A stretch of DNA of 55,908 nucleotides. It comes from Kamptonema sp. UHCC 0994. GTDB lineage: Bacteria; Cyanobacteriota; Cyanobacteriia; Cyanobacteriales; Microcoleaceae. Both the position numbers and the translations under genes were made by a program. The DNA is taken from assembly GCF_029167235.1 (NCBI RefSeq), contig NZ_JARFTR010000301.1:1-55908 (forward strand), read 5' to 3'. The notes under the pieces were generated by a model that did no database searches, was not told where the DNA came from, and was given only the letters and a program-made list of their open reading frames with translations. Numbering within the stretch: the stretch's first letter is position 1; every line of letters starts with the position of its first letter. Of this stretch, positions 46,478 through 55,158 are shown in pieces.

Positions 46478-47533
46478 TTACCCCTTTTCAACTTGACTCC
46501 TCATCAACCGCTGTACGCTCACCAAAGCCCGATTTAATTCATAACTCTTACGTTCAGGATTCTGTAAATAAGCCTGCTGTTCCTCCTCAATCATCTGCAC
46601 ATCCTGACGCACTAAACCATCCAATAACTTTTGCGCTGCACCAAATAAACTATCCTTAATAAATCGACGAAACCACACAGGCAACTTATGCAAACGCCAA
46701 AAAGCATTTAATGATGTAAAATGAATCAAATAAGCCTTAGTTTCTGTCGCACTAACCGGACAAACTAAACAATAAATCTTAAAATCATTACCCAAAGTAG
46801 AAACCCAGTGCGGGTAAACATAACTCACATCTAGCGGTTCTGGGTGGAGGCGACGCAAAGCCGGGAAAAACAACTGAGAAACCGAGCAAATTTTATCTAT
46901 TTTATAATAACTTTGAGCTTGATAATGAGCATCAATTCGATAATTATTTTCATCTAAATCATGTAATACGGGATCGGCCCAAGCTTGCCAGTTTTGATGC
47001 AAGTGACCATGATACATATCCATCAAATTTTCAATTAAAAATGAATAGTGTGCCTGACAATTAATTACTGAAACAGTCGCAATATAGTTAAGATGTTCCC
47101 ACTCTGGTAAACCTAAGATAGAAACCTGTTCTGCTTTGATTTCATCCCCAGGAAATACCCAGATAAAACCGTCTTGTTCTTTAACTGGAAAAGAGCGAAT
47201 TTTGCAGCTAGGCAACTTTTGATTATCTGCTAAATAATCCACTTCTGCACATTCACCACTAGGATTAAAGCGCCATCCATGATAAGCACATTCTATTAAA
47301 TCACCCTTTACTTGACCGTGACTCAGTTTAACTTGCCGATGAGGACATCTATCTTCTAATGCTATAATTTTGCTGGTACTGTCGCGATAAATAACTATTG
47401 GTTGATTCCAGATAGTAACGGCTAAAGGTTGAGTTTTTACCTCGTTACTTCCTGCAACTACATACCAGGAATTGTAGTTAATACCTAACTGGCGAATATG
47501 ATTATTTTGAGTAGTCAAAGTTGGATACTGCAT
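46478..47533 (-). CDS. Rieske-type oxygenase (PaO/ring-hydroxylating family)
   Basis: A 351-residue non-heme iron oxygenase. The Rieske [2Fe-2S] ligands are C63-x-H65 and C82-xx-H85 (CPHRQ...CAYHGW). The mononuclear-iron site appears as NLMDMYHGHLHQNW with D170, H173 and H177. The architecture is that of the pheophorbide-a-oxygenase/TIC55/vanillate-demethylase group. Electron supply and substrate are unknown; the adjacent gene encodes another Rieske-bearing oxidoreductase on the same strand. A carotenoid or chlorophyll-related substrate is speculation. Confidence 0.88.
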   Translation of the reverse strand: MQYPTLTTQNNHIRQLGINYNSWYVVAGSNEVKTQPLAVTIWNQPIVIYRDSTSKIIALEDRCPHRQVKLSHGQVKGDLIECAYHGWRFNPSGECAEVDYLADNQKLPSCKIRSFPVKEQDGFIWVFPGDEIKAEQVSILGLPEWEHLNYIATVSVINCQAHYSFLIENLMDMYHGHLHQNWQAWADPVLHDLDENNYRIDAHYQAQSYYKIDKICSVSQLFFPALRRLHPEPLDVSYVYPHWVSTLGNDFKIYCLVCPVSATETKAYLIHFTSLNAFWRLHKLPVWFRRFIKDSLFGAAQKLLDGLVRQDVQMIEEEQQAYLQNPERKSYELNRALVSVQRLMRSQVEKG

Positions 47534-47601
47534 TGTTAGTTGTTAGTTGTTGTTATCATGTTGAGGCAATAAATCGGGTTTCTTTACATAATTTCTGATT
47601 T

Positions 47602-47700
47602 AGTCCGCGCAGGCGGACTTTGTTTGTGTAGTAGCGATTTCAATCGCCGAATGATTAAGGAAGTATCTAACAGTTAACGGTTAATAGTTAACCGTTAACA
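47602..47700. repeat. Family-3 half element plus GTTAACG heptamers
   Basis: AGTCCGCGCAGGCGGAC, TTTGTTTGTGTAG, GCGATTTCAATCGCC (47602-47648) is one arm of family 3; degenerate GTTAACG/AGTTAAC units follow (47670-47700). Lies between the two Rieske genes. Confidence 0.85.
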
Positions 47701-47704
47701 AAAT

Positions 47705-49654
47705 TTAGATTTTCAAGAATCCCTCTGGATTCACAGTTAGGAGAGTTCGTTTTTGCAATCCCTCCTGATGTATAATCTCATTAGCTGCTAACAAACCACT
47801 GCTAACTGCTCTTTCCATTAAACCACAAGGAAACGGCATTTTCACCCAATCCCCAGCAAACAAAAGATTAGGCACATTGCAGGAAGTTTGCGGGCGTTCC
47901 GCATAACTTCCCGGTGGATAACCGGAAAAATTCTTTTGATTTACCAGTTCCCGATGCAGCATCTTAGCCTCTTTCAGTGGTGGCACAATTTCATAGAGTT
48001 CTGCTTCAAAAGTAGCCAGCAAAACTTGCTGATTCGGAAATTGTTTCTCTTTGTAACAGTAAGCGTGTAATTCTACAACACTACCACCTGTTTTCTGATG
48101 CCACTCGATAAATTGATCTTGAATTCGGTGATAAAGTGTGATACTATCGGTCAGTTGATAACCCGATAGCGAAGTAAAATTGCTGTGTTCCCAATCAAAA
48201 TCGCGGTCAAACCAGAAGCGGCCAACAGCAAAAGGATCTGCTACATTTAACTTTTCTATCTGACTTTGTACCGACTGATTCACCTCACCACTCATCAAGG
48301 TAAACAGGTGTTGCACCCCCGGCACATCAGTAGCAAAAACATAGTAATCTGCCTGCACTGTTTCTGTGAAATCCTTGACAGGAGAATTATTAATACTGGC
48401 TACTAATTGTACCTCATCTTTCTGACGCTGAACCACCTTAAAACGTGGTAAATCTCTTTGAGCTGGCCCTGCTATAACGCGCCCTTGATTATCAAAAATT
48501 GCTCCGTGACAAGGACAATGAAATTTACCATCATTCTCTCGTTGAACTGTACAACCTTGGTGAGTGCAGGTGAGAGAGATTGCATCTTTTCCATCCGCAG
48601 TCGTGGCAAACACGCTATCTCCTGCCCCCAAATATTCCGTACCTGAGCTATCATTAAGCATCGGGTTTTTCTGTACCCAAAAAGGGACATTACTCTGCAC
48701 ATCTCCTGATTGATAACTCAGAGAATTAATCTTGCTATTTTTCCAATTAATTTCGCTAACTGTGACATCAGTTAAAACTTTTCCGCCTTTACTTTCAATT
48801 GCCTTAGCAATAGGGTTAACCAAACTTGTACCCATATCTTGCCGCGTACCGTTGAAGGCTAAACCCTCTGGATTTCCAAAAAAATAGAAGTGGAAAAATT
48901 GCATTAATTCTCCCACACTCAGTCGATCGGGAGCATTGAGGCTAGACTTAGCAAAGGGTAGAAAATACAAGTCATAAAGCCCTCGCGGAAACTCATCTTT
49001 TACCCAGTCAGCAACAGATATATCATCAAGTCGCTGAAAACTTTTCTGAGCTTGAAAGCCGCCAATTTCCTTAAAAACTTCCCAATGAGCAGGTTTTGTG
49101 AGATCGATTCCCCACCGCAAACGGTTGGGAGATGCTACTGCTAAATCAACTACATTCCAGGGAAAAGCTGAATGGCTGGGACGGAAGACTTCAGGCTTGT
49201 ATTTGCCATCTCGAAAGACAACAGCGTAGGATTCTAAAGAAAGAAAATTTTCGGTAATTTTCAGTTCTTTAACTATGCTATTGAGGTTATAATATTGAGG
49301 GAAGAAACCGTGAAATCCGTGTTCCATCATAAAACTTTCGTTGCCAACTTGTATCGGCCAACTAGCAATTTTGCCGCCGAGTTGGGGCGATCGCTCCAAA
49401 AGAGTCACGGTAAAACCCCTCTGGGAAAGTTCGTAAGCACAGGCAAGGCCTGCTAAGCCAGCCCCAACAACCACAACGCTTGTGGGACGGTTCAGCAGTC
49501 GCGGCAAGTTCAAAGTATCTTGCTCAAAAACGGCTGGCTGGGGCTTCGAGAAACGGGAGTAGCTCAGCATTCCTCCGGCGGCACCCACACCAAGCAATTT
49601 TAGGGCTGTCCGTCGAGAAACTGGTTGCGATCGCGGTGAATTCAATTGACTCAT
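47705..49654 (-). CDS. Tat-exported FAD oxidoreductase with inserted Rieske domain
   Basis: A 649-residue protein. Tat-like signal with RRTALKLLG (about 14-22) and an Ala/Gly-rich hydrophobic run. FAD-binding GAGLAG at 64-69, then the amine-oxidase/phytoene-desaturase fold. At about 345-405 a Rieske [2Fe-2S] domain is inserted: C363-T-H365 and C380-P-C-H383. The C-terminal FAD motif LFAGDWVKMPFPCGLMERAV is present. A Synechocystis relative, Sll0254, is annotated as a phytoene-dehydrogenase/Rieske component and was proposed to be a lycopene cyclase/dioxygenase in myxoxanthophyll synthesis. Carotenoid modification is therefore likely but not proven here. Confidence 0.85.
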   Translation of the reverse strand: MSQLNSPRSQPVSRRTALKLLGVGAAGGMLSYSRFSKPQPAVFEQDTLNLPRLLNRPTSVVVVGAGLAGLACAYELSQRGFTVTLLERSPQLGGKIASWPIQVGNESFMMEHGFHGFFPQYYNLNSIVKELKITENFLSLESYAVVFRDGKYKPEVFRPSHSAFPWNVVDLAVASPNRLRWGIDLTKPAHWEVFKEIGGFQAQKSFQRLDDISVADWVKDEFPRGLYDLYFLPFAKSSLNAPDRLSVGELMQFFHFYFFGNPEGLAFNGTRQDMGTSLVNPIAKAIESKGGKVLTDVTVSEINWKNSKINSLSYQSGDVQSNVPFWVQKNPMLNDSSGTEYLGAGDSVFATTADGKDAISLTCTHQGCTVQRENDGKFHCPCHGAIFDNQGRVIAGPAQRDLPRFKVVQRQKDEVQLVASINNSPVKDFTETVQADYYVFATDVPGVQHLFTLMSGEVNQSVQSQIEKLNVADPFAVGRFWFDRDFDWEHSNFTSLSGYQLTDSITLYHRIQDQFIEWHQKTGGSVVELHAYCYKEKQFPNQQVLLATFEAELYEIVPPLKEAKMLHRELVNQKNFSGYPPGSYAERPQTSCNVPNLLFAGDWVKMPFPCGLMERAVSSGLLAANEIIHQEGLQKRTLLTVNPEGFLKI

Positions 49655-49783
49655 ACGTACAATATTTTTGACTAAAATTAACTATATACCTTTGCCTATA
49701 TAAATTTAAAAAAGAATCAGGATTTTGAGATCGTAATCCAGAATCATCATCTTACATGAGACATCATCTATTACCTATTGCAA

Positions 49784-51364
49784 ATGACAGTTAAAACCCG
49801 CCGCAGAGAATTTTTAAAAGCTTTTTGCATTGCCTTAGCTGCACCTTTCATTTCCCGTGCAGCCGCAAATGCCAAAAATCCCCCAATTCTTGCCGCCACC
49901 CCAACTTCACAAAATCCTACTGTAATTGAAAATCAAAAATTAGGTACAACAGACTGGCAACTAACAAACCCAGCTACTAAACGAGAAATAGAAGGCTATG
50001 CCTCCCTTACCAGTGTAAATCGCGGCGGAGAAATCAAGCTATTTGTTAACACCAAATCTGCTAATTACACCATAGAAATCTTTCGTACTGGATGGTATAA
50101 TGGATTAGGTGGTCGTCGCATGACTCACCCAATTGTTCGCAATAGATTCAGACAGCCGCCACCAATTGAAGACCCAACATCAGGACTAATCGAGTGCGAT
50201 TGGAAAGACCCTTACATTTTGAAAATACCCAATAGTGGAGGCGAGTGGACGAGCGGAGTTTATCTAGTCAAATTAACTGCGAACAAAACAGGTAAGCAAA
50301 GTTATATCATTTTTGTAGTCCGAGATGATAAGCGCAAATCAGATATTTTATTCCAATCTAGCGTTACCACATTTCAAGCTTACAATAATTGGGGTTTTAA
50401 ATCCCTTTATCGCTGGAATAGTCGCCGGAAACAAGCTTACAAAGTTTCCTTCAATCGCCCCTATGGGATGAGTCCAAATCCTACCGCTGCTTACGGAGTT
50501 GGTGCGGGAGAATTCTTGACTAACTTTCAGCCAAAAAAGAGAACTTCTAATGCTGGATGGGAATACAATACGTTGCGGTGGCTAGAACGCGAAGGTTACG
50601 ATGTCACTTATGCCACAGATATTGATACCCATTTTAACCCAGATTTGCTGTTTTCTCACAAAGCATTTCTAGTAGTAGGACACGACGAATATTGGTCTTG
50701 GGATATGCGGCAAAATATCGAATCTGCGAGGAATGAAGGTATCAGCATTGGCTTTTTTGGTTCAAATATTTGCTATTGGCAAATTCGCTTAGAACCTAGC
50801 CGGATTACTAAAGAATTGAATCGGACAATTGTCGCTTATAAAGAGTTAGCATCCCTCGATCCCTTTGGCGAAGTTCTCGCTTCTTCTACGAGAGACCCCC
50901 GCGTGACAACTCTCTGGCGAAATAAAGCTGTCGGACTTCCTGAAGATGCGCTAATTGGAGTCATGTACGAAACATTTCAGGTGAATTCTGATATTATAAT
51001 CGATCGAGAAGCTCCCAATTGGTTACTGGAAAAAACCGGATTGAAAACAGGTGATAAATTGCGGGGATTATTGGGTTATGAAGTTGACAGAATGTTTGGT
51101 AATGCTCCCCAAAATATAGTCCGCGTTGCTCATTCTCCATACTCTTATAACGGTGGTACTCGCTATGCGGATATGACAGTTTATACAGCAGCTTCAGGAG
51201 CTACAGTATTCGCCACTGGTTCTATGCAGTGGGCGTGGGGATTAGATGATTACAATGCTCCCCAATTGCGGCCCTCTCGTTTAAATCCAGGTGCTCAGCA
51301 AATAACGCGGAATGTTTTGGCTAAAATGATATCAAGTAGGCCGCCAATAACGCCTTCATCTTAA
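49784..51364 (+). CDS. Tat-exported DMFase-large-subunit-like protein
   Basis: A 526-residue protein starting MTVKTRRREFLKAF, a twin-arginine signal (the ORF also reads from a TTG two codons earlier). The mature part matches the N,N-dimethylformamidase beta-subunit-like family: RTGWYNGLGGRRM, FQAYNNWGFKSLYRW, FNRPYGMSPNP, RWLEREGYDVTYATDID, VVGHDEYWSWDMR and FFGSNICYWQIRL. This fold includes a hydrolase-like domain; in bacteria without a small subunit the true activity is unknown. Probably periplasmic or cell-surface. Confidence 0.85.
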   Translation: MTVKTRRREFLKAFCIALAAPFISRAAANAKNPPILAATPTSQNPTVIENQKLGTTDWQLTNPATKREIEGYASLTSVNRGGEIKLFVNTKSANYTIEIFRTGWYNGLGGRRMTHPIVRNRFRQPPPIEDPTSGLIECDWKDPYILKIPNSGGEWTSGVYLVKLTANKTGKQSYIIFVVRDDKRKSDILFQSSVTTFQAYNNWGFKSLYRWNSRRKQAYKVSFNRPYGMSPNPTAAYGVGAGEFLTNFQPKKRTSNAGWEYNTLRWLEREGYDVTYATDIDTHFNPDLLFSHKAFLVVGHDEYWSWDMRQNIESARNEGISIGFFGSNICYWQIRLEPSRITKELNRTIVAYKELASLDPFGEVLASSTRDPRVTTLWRNKAVGLPEDALIGVMYETFQVNSDIIIDREAPNWLLEKTGLKTGDKLRGLLGYEVDRMFGNAPQNIVRVAHSPYSYNGGTRYADMTVYTAASGATVFATGSMQWAWGLDDYNAPQLRPSRLNPGAQQITRNVLAKMISSRPPITPSS

Positions 51365-51375
51365 TGTTATTACCT

Positions 51376-51430
51376 CTTGTAAAGCCCTCATATTGACGGT
51401 GCAATAACCGCCCAGAGGGCGGCGTTACGA
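51376..51430. repeat. Family-2 palindrome, left arm degraded
   Basis: The right arm AACCGCCCAGAGGGCGGCGT is intact, and the left arm (CTTGTAAAGCCCTCATATTG) is diverged. Located between the convergent DMFase-like and TPR genes. Confidence 0.75.
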
Positions 51431-52762
51431 TTAATTTTTTAATCGTTGATTTAATTTCTGAATCTTCCTCGCAAAATATTCTTGCTTGTGATTCAACTGT
51501 TTAGCAACCTCCAACCCTCTTTGATAAGCAGCTAAAGCTTTGGAGTAAGCCTTTAACTCCATATAAACTTGACCAATTTGATCGTAAGTTTCCATTACTC
51601 CATACAAATTGTAAGACTGCTGCTCGACAGTCAACTGTACTTGATAAATCTTCAAAGCAGCATCCCACTGTTTTTGGGAACGGTAGAGTTTCGCCATTTT
51701 TTCCAAAGCTTCACTAGCCACAGCAAATTGTTGAACCACTAAGGCTGAGGCATAAGCTTCTTGATAGTATTGATTTGCTAAATTCAGTTGACCGAGCACT
51801 TCGTAATTAGAAGCAATATCCATTTTTAAAGGAGGAACCGCCTTAAGATTTTGCTGGCTCAAATATAGAGATGTTAATTTTTCCCTAGCCGCGATCGCCA
51901 GCAACGGTTTTCTAGACTGCTCGTACATATAAGCCAATTGTTTGAGAGATTCCTCTTCAGTTGGAGGAGCTACTGGAACCGCCGCTGCACCATTACCCGA
52001 TTGAACTGTGGTACGATTTGGTACGCCGGGATTAACCACAAATAAATCGCGATGATTTTGAATTAAAGCTGCCAATTCCTCATAGACAGCAGCCGCTTTT
52101 TCGTAATTAAACCAATTCGCATGAAGTTGCGCGATCGCCTTCAAAGTTTGAGCTTCTGCTGGTATATCCTCGCGCGATCGCGCCGCCTCTAAAATCTGCT
52201 GATAAACTTCCACTGCTGGCCCTTTGGCCCGCACCTGTTGAAAAGCCAAAGCCAGTCCTTGCAATAACTCCACATTCACGGTAGATTGAGACAAAACTTC
52301 TTTTTGAATAGCTTGCAACCGTTGCGTAATAAACTGTAATTGAAGATTCTGACTATTTTCCCAAGCAATTTTCCCCACCCGATTTAGCGCTTCTACTTCC
52401 GCCACAGGGCCAAGATAACGCCGCAACCGTAATTCCCGGTTCCAAATTTCAAAAGCTCCCGGCGCATCCGCAGCTTGCAGTTTAGCTAGCGCCTCTAAGT
52501 TTAACCGATCCAGAGCCGCCGCCAGTTCTTGACTTTGCTCAGGATCGAGATTTTCACCTTTTTTAGGGGGTGTCGGCAGCAGGGGATCGGATGTGGTAAT
52601 CTCAAGCGGATTGGGAGAAAATTGATCCAATGTGGGTTGATTAGTTTGAGCGTTAGCAACAGAACCAGCGCACAACCACAAAGAAAACAACGTAAAACTT
52701 GCCACGCGAACAATTGCGGTACCGCGACACAAAAGCCATTTCTGAACCATCAAATTTTGCAT
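51431..52762 (-). CDS. Secreted tetratricopeptide-repeat protein
   Basis: A 443-residue protein with a signal peptide (hydrophobic 18-35, then GSVANAQ; alternative start at 52750 MVQKWLL). The mature part begins with an Asn/Pro-rich linker and continues with helical TPR-like repeats from about 90 to the end (e.g. AALKIYQVQLTVEQQSYNL, LKAYSKALAAYQRGLEVAKQL). TPRs mediate protein contacts; the role here is unknown but periplasmic scaffolding is likely. Starts only 9 bases from the opposite-strand lipoprotein gene. Confidence 0.85.
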   Translation of the reverse strand: MQNLMVQKWLLCRGTAIVRVASFTLFSLWLCAGSVANAQTNQPTLDQFSPNPLEITTSDPLLPTPPKKGENLDPEQSQELAAALDRLNLEALAKLQAADAPGAFEIWNRELRLRRYLGPVAEVEALNRVGKIAWENSQNLQLQFITQRLQAIQKEVLSQSTVNVELLQGLALAFQQVRAKGPAVEVYQQILEAARSREDIPAEAQTLKAIAQLHANWFNYEKAAAVYEELAALIQNHRDLFVVNPGVPNRTTVQSGNGAAAVPVAPPTEEESLKQLAYMYEQSRKPLLAIAAREKLTSLYLSQQNLKAVPPLKMDIASNYEVLGQLNLANQYYQEAYASALVVQQFAVASEALEKMAKLYRSQKQWDAALKIYQVQLTVEQQSYNLYGVMETYDQIGQVYMELKAYSKALAAYQRGLEVAKQLNHKQEYFARKIQKLNQRLKN

Positions 52763-52771
52763 ATCAAAACA

Positions 52772-54010
52772 ATGCTACAAACAAATAAAAACAAATTAGG
52801 GAACCCAATCAATAAGCTAACACACCTAGTAAGTCAGCGCATCTTGCGCTTATTCACTTTAGCCATAATTTTATTAACTTTTGCCACAGCCTGTAGCCCT
52901 CCTCAAGGAGTTGCAAAAGATCGCATCTTTCTCCCTCTCTCCATCGACTTCTTAAGCGAGTATCAACTGCCTAAAATCGACTTTGATAGTGTCCCCGTTG
53001 GCGGTTTATCGGGAATTGCTTACGATGGCAAAGGTACTGCAACTCCTAACGATCCTGCCTTTCGATTTTATGCCATCTCTGACGATCCTAGCGAATACGG
53101 TGACGCGAGATTTTATACTCTCAAACTTAACCTTGCAGCAGCGGATAGTGTAAAAAATAACATTAATAAAGTCACAGTTGAAGGCGTGACTTATCTCGTA
53201 GGTGAAGACGGAAAAACCTTCTCGAAAGATTCTATTAATCCTGAAGGTATCGCCATTTCTCCCAGAAAATCAGTATTTGTTGCTAGCGAAGGTGTAACGC
53301 ACATTGGCATTCCTCCTTTTGTGCGAGAATTTGACTTGAAAACTGGTAAAATGCGAGGTAGTTTACCCATACCAGAGCGTTATATTCCCGATACAACAGA
53401 TGAAAAGCAAGCGCGAGGAGTTGTTGATAATTTAGGATTTGAATCCTTAACTATAGACCCAGAAAGCTTAAGTTTTGATGGTCTCGATCCATTTCGGATA
53501 TTTACAGCTATCGAAGCCCCTTTAGTCCAAGATAGCGACCCGGAGCAGGCTAAAAATCTTCGTTTATTGCATTATGTCATAGTCGATAAAACAGCACAAT
53601 TAGTATCGGAAAATTTCTACCAGTTAGATCCGGCTCCTTTGACTATTTTAAATGGATTAACAGAATTAGTAGCGGTAGGTAAAGGCGGTCACTTTCTCAG
53701 TTTAGAGCGTAGCTTTGGGTTATCTGGATATGGTGCTAAGATTTTTCAATTAGCATTAGGAGGTGCTACTGATACTTCTAGAATTTACAGTTTGAAAGGT
53801 AACGTAACAACGGCTGAGCCTATCAAGAAAAAGTTATTATTAGACTTAAAGGATTTAGGAATTCCTCTCTACAATTTAGAAGGAATGACGCTAGGGCCGC
53901 GTTTATCAGATGGTAGTCAGAGTTTGGTATTGGTGAGTGATGATAATTTTGATGAGGAGCAAAAAACTCAGTTTATCTTATTTCGATTAAAATATATAGC
54001 TAGGGGCTAG
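52772..54010 (+). CDS. Phytase-like esterase lipoprotein
   Basis: A 412-residue protein. The N-terminal hydrophobic helix ends in LLTFATACSPPQ, where C41 could be a lipidated cysteine. The mature part is the esterase-like-activity-of-phytase family (beta-propeller): PVGGLSGIAYDGKG, FYAISDDPSEY, INPEGIAISPRKS, LGFESLTIDPES, YNLEGMTLGPRL, VLVSDDNF. A phosphoesterase or phytate role is inferred only from family naming. Start ATG 52772 chosen because it precedes the signal; an open frame runs further 5' but lies inside the opposite TPR gene. The stop codon (KYIARG*) is provided by GGGGCTA heptamers. Confidence 0.87.
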   Translation: MLQTNKNKLGNPINKLTHLVSQRILRLFTLAIILLTFATACSPPQGVAKDRIFLPLSIDFLSEYQLPKIDFDSVPVGGLSGIAYDGKGTATPNDPAFRFYAISDDPSEYGDARFYTLKLNLAAADSVKNNINKVTVEGVTYLVGEDGKTFSKDSINPEGIAISPRKSVFVASEGVTHIGIPPFVREFDLKTGKMRGSLPIPERYIPDTTDEKQARGVVDNLGFESLTIDPESLSFDGLDPFRIFTAIEAPLVQDSDPEQAKNLRLLHYVIVDKTAQLVSENFYQLDPAPLTILNGLTELVAVGKGGHFLSLERSFGLSGYGAKIFQLALGGATDTSRIYSLKGNVTTAEPIKKKLLLDLKDLGIPLYNLEGMTLGPRLSDGSQSLVLVSDDNFDEEQKTQFILFRLKYIARG

Positions 54011-54116
54011 GGGCTAGGGGCTAGGGGAAGAGAGGGGGAGCAGGGGAGCGGGGGAGGCTTTTTCCCCAATTAGCAATTAGCGATTAGCAATTAGCGATTA
54101 GCAATTACCAATTACC
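54000..54116. repeat. GGGGCTA array and mixed AATTAGC/AATTACC heptamers
   Basis: Four GGGGCTA units (54000-54027) end the lipoprotein gene; then a purine tract; then seven or eight CAATTAGC/GATTAGC/AATTACC units (54067-54116) running to the next gene's stop. Confidence 0.88.
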
Positions 54117-54118
54117 CC

Positions 54119-54406
54119 TCAATCTTCCGTCTTTAAAAACTCTGATACTGAGACAGACTTCGGCAGATTTTCTACATCTCTTATCTCACTTTCATGGGCG
54201 AAAAACTCCACTTCTTTATTGTCAATATCGATCTGATAATTAGTAGTAGCAGTAACTATACGCCGCTTTTTTTTATCTTCTATTAATACCCAACATACCA
54301 CAGGTCTTACCCATCTCTCTATGTGATTGCTATGTTTAGTGCTGCCAAAAGCATACCAACCTTTAGCTTCTATGATTTGAATAACCTTAAAATCATTACT
54401 CGCCAT
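54119..54406 (-). CDS. Small unknown protein
   Basis: A 95-residue protein (MASNDFKVIQIIEAKGWYAF..., ends SVSEFLKTED). It looks well folded (beta-rich: RPVVCWVLIEDKKKRRIVTA) and has a typical cyanobacterial small-protein composition, but I recognise no family. Start ATG at 54406. It sits between repeats and the MoaD-like gene, transcribed away from it. Confidence 0.65.
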   Translation of the reverse strand: MASNDFKVIQIIEAKGWYAFGSTKHSNHIERWVRPVVCWVLIEDKKKRRIVTATTNYQIDIDNKEVEFFAHESEIRDVENLPKSVSVSEFLKTED

Positions 54407-54771
54407 TTGTTCACCTATAATACCAAGTTTACTATTAATCTTATAGCAATTTAAAAAAGTATTGCTAAAATTCTAATCTTGGGTTTTCCTTTGTTCAACC
54501 AAACCTACCATTCTTACTCTAGCACTGGCGCGATCGCCTTAGCCGTCTGCACTTACCCTTGCGCCTGCGCCACTATCGCTGTCCCTAAAGCTAGCCCTAA
54601 ACTCCCTAGGGGTGCAAACTACTACAGGATTGATTTCATTTTGTTTACAACTATTTTTCAGATACATTATATCAAATTTCTGGGATCGCCCTCTCTTAAC
54701 AGTAATTAATTTATGGTTTGCGGGTCGCAATTGCCCTTAAAATTAAAATAGTTCTTAAACGCGATCGCAGA
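54407..54771. other. Non-coding region upstream of the MoaD-like gene
   Basis: About 365 bases. Contains a HIP1 site near 54530 and a Pro/Ala-coding GC-rich patch; two short overlapping readings (54479-54709 plus, 54539-54730 minus) look spurious. No promoter identified with confidence. Confidence 0.45.
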
Positions 54772-55032
54772 ATGTCCAACTCATCGATTAGTATCACTAT
54801 TAAACTTTTCGCTGTTTACCAAGAAGTCTACGGTAAGTCTGAATTACAATTAGAAATTCTCCCACAAACTTCTGTTTCCCAAGTCTTAGAAGGTTTGATC
54901 GCAGAACATCCAAAATTAGAACAGTGGCGCGATCGCACTCGCTTTGGTGTTAATCTTGAATTTGTCACCCCTGAAACTATCCTTCAAAACGGCGATGAAG
55001 TTGTTCTTGTCCCTCCCGTCAGTGGCGGTTAG
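54772..55032 (+). CDS. MoaD/ThiS-family ubiquitin-like protein
   Basis: An 86-residue beta-grasp protein (MSNSSISITIKLFAVYQE) ending in the diagnostic PPVSGG. The C-terminal Gly-Gly is adenylated by an E1-like partner and carries sulfur in molybdopterin synthase (MoaD) or related systems. No moaE or moeB in view. I use the ATG at 54772; the frame is open to 54718. Could be molybdopterin MoaD or a MoaD-like sulfur carrier (e.g. paired with threonine synthase in other cyanobacteria). Confidence 0.9.
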   Translation: MSNSSISITIKLFAVYQEVYGKSELQLEILPQTSVSQVLEGLIAEHPKLEQWRDRTRFGVNLEFVTPETILQNGDEVVLVPPVSGG

Positions 55033-55102
55033 GGATGGGGGTACGGAGGCGTAGATTTGATATTCGCGCTATTACGGCTTTAGAAATTACTCCCAATAAG
55101 AC

Positions 55103-55138
55103 AACCCCTCTATTCCCAAAAAGGAACAGAGGGGATTT
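55103..55138. terminator. Bidirectional terminator
   Basis: Inverted repeat AACCCCTCTATTCC and GGAACAGAGGGGATTT around CAAAAA, with A- and T-rich flanks, between the convergent MoaD-like and ctaE genes. Confidence 0.75.
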
Positions 55139-55158
55139 CTACTCAACTAACAACTGAC

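Noticed and set aside
54479-54730. Two overlapping short readings on opposite strands
   Set aside because: Low quality, mutually exclusive, no family resemblance or ribosome site.
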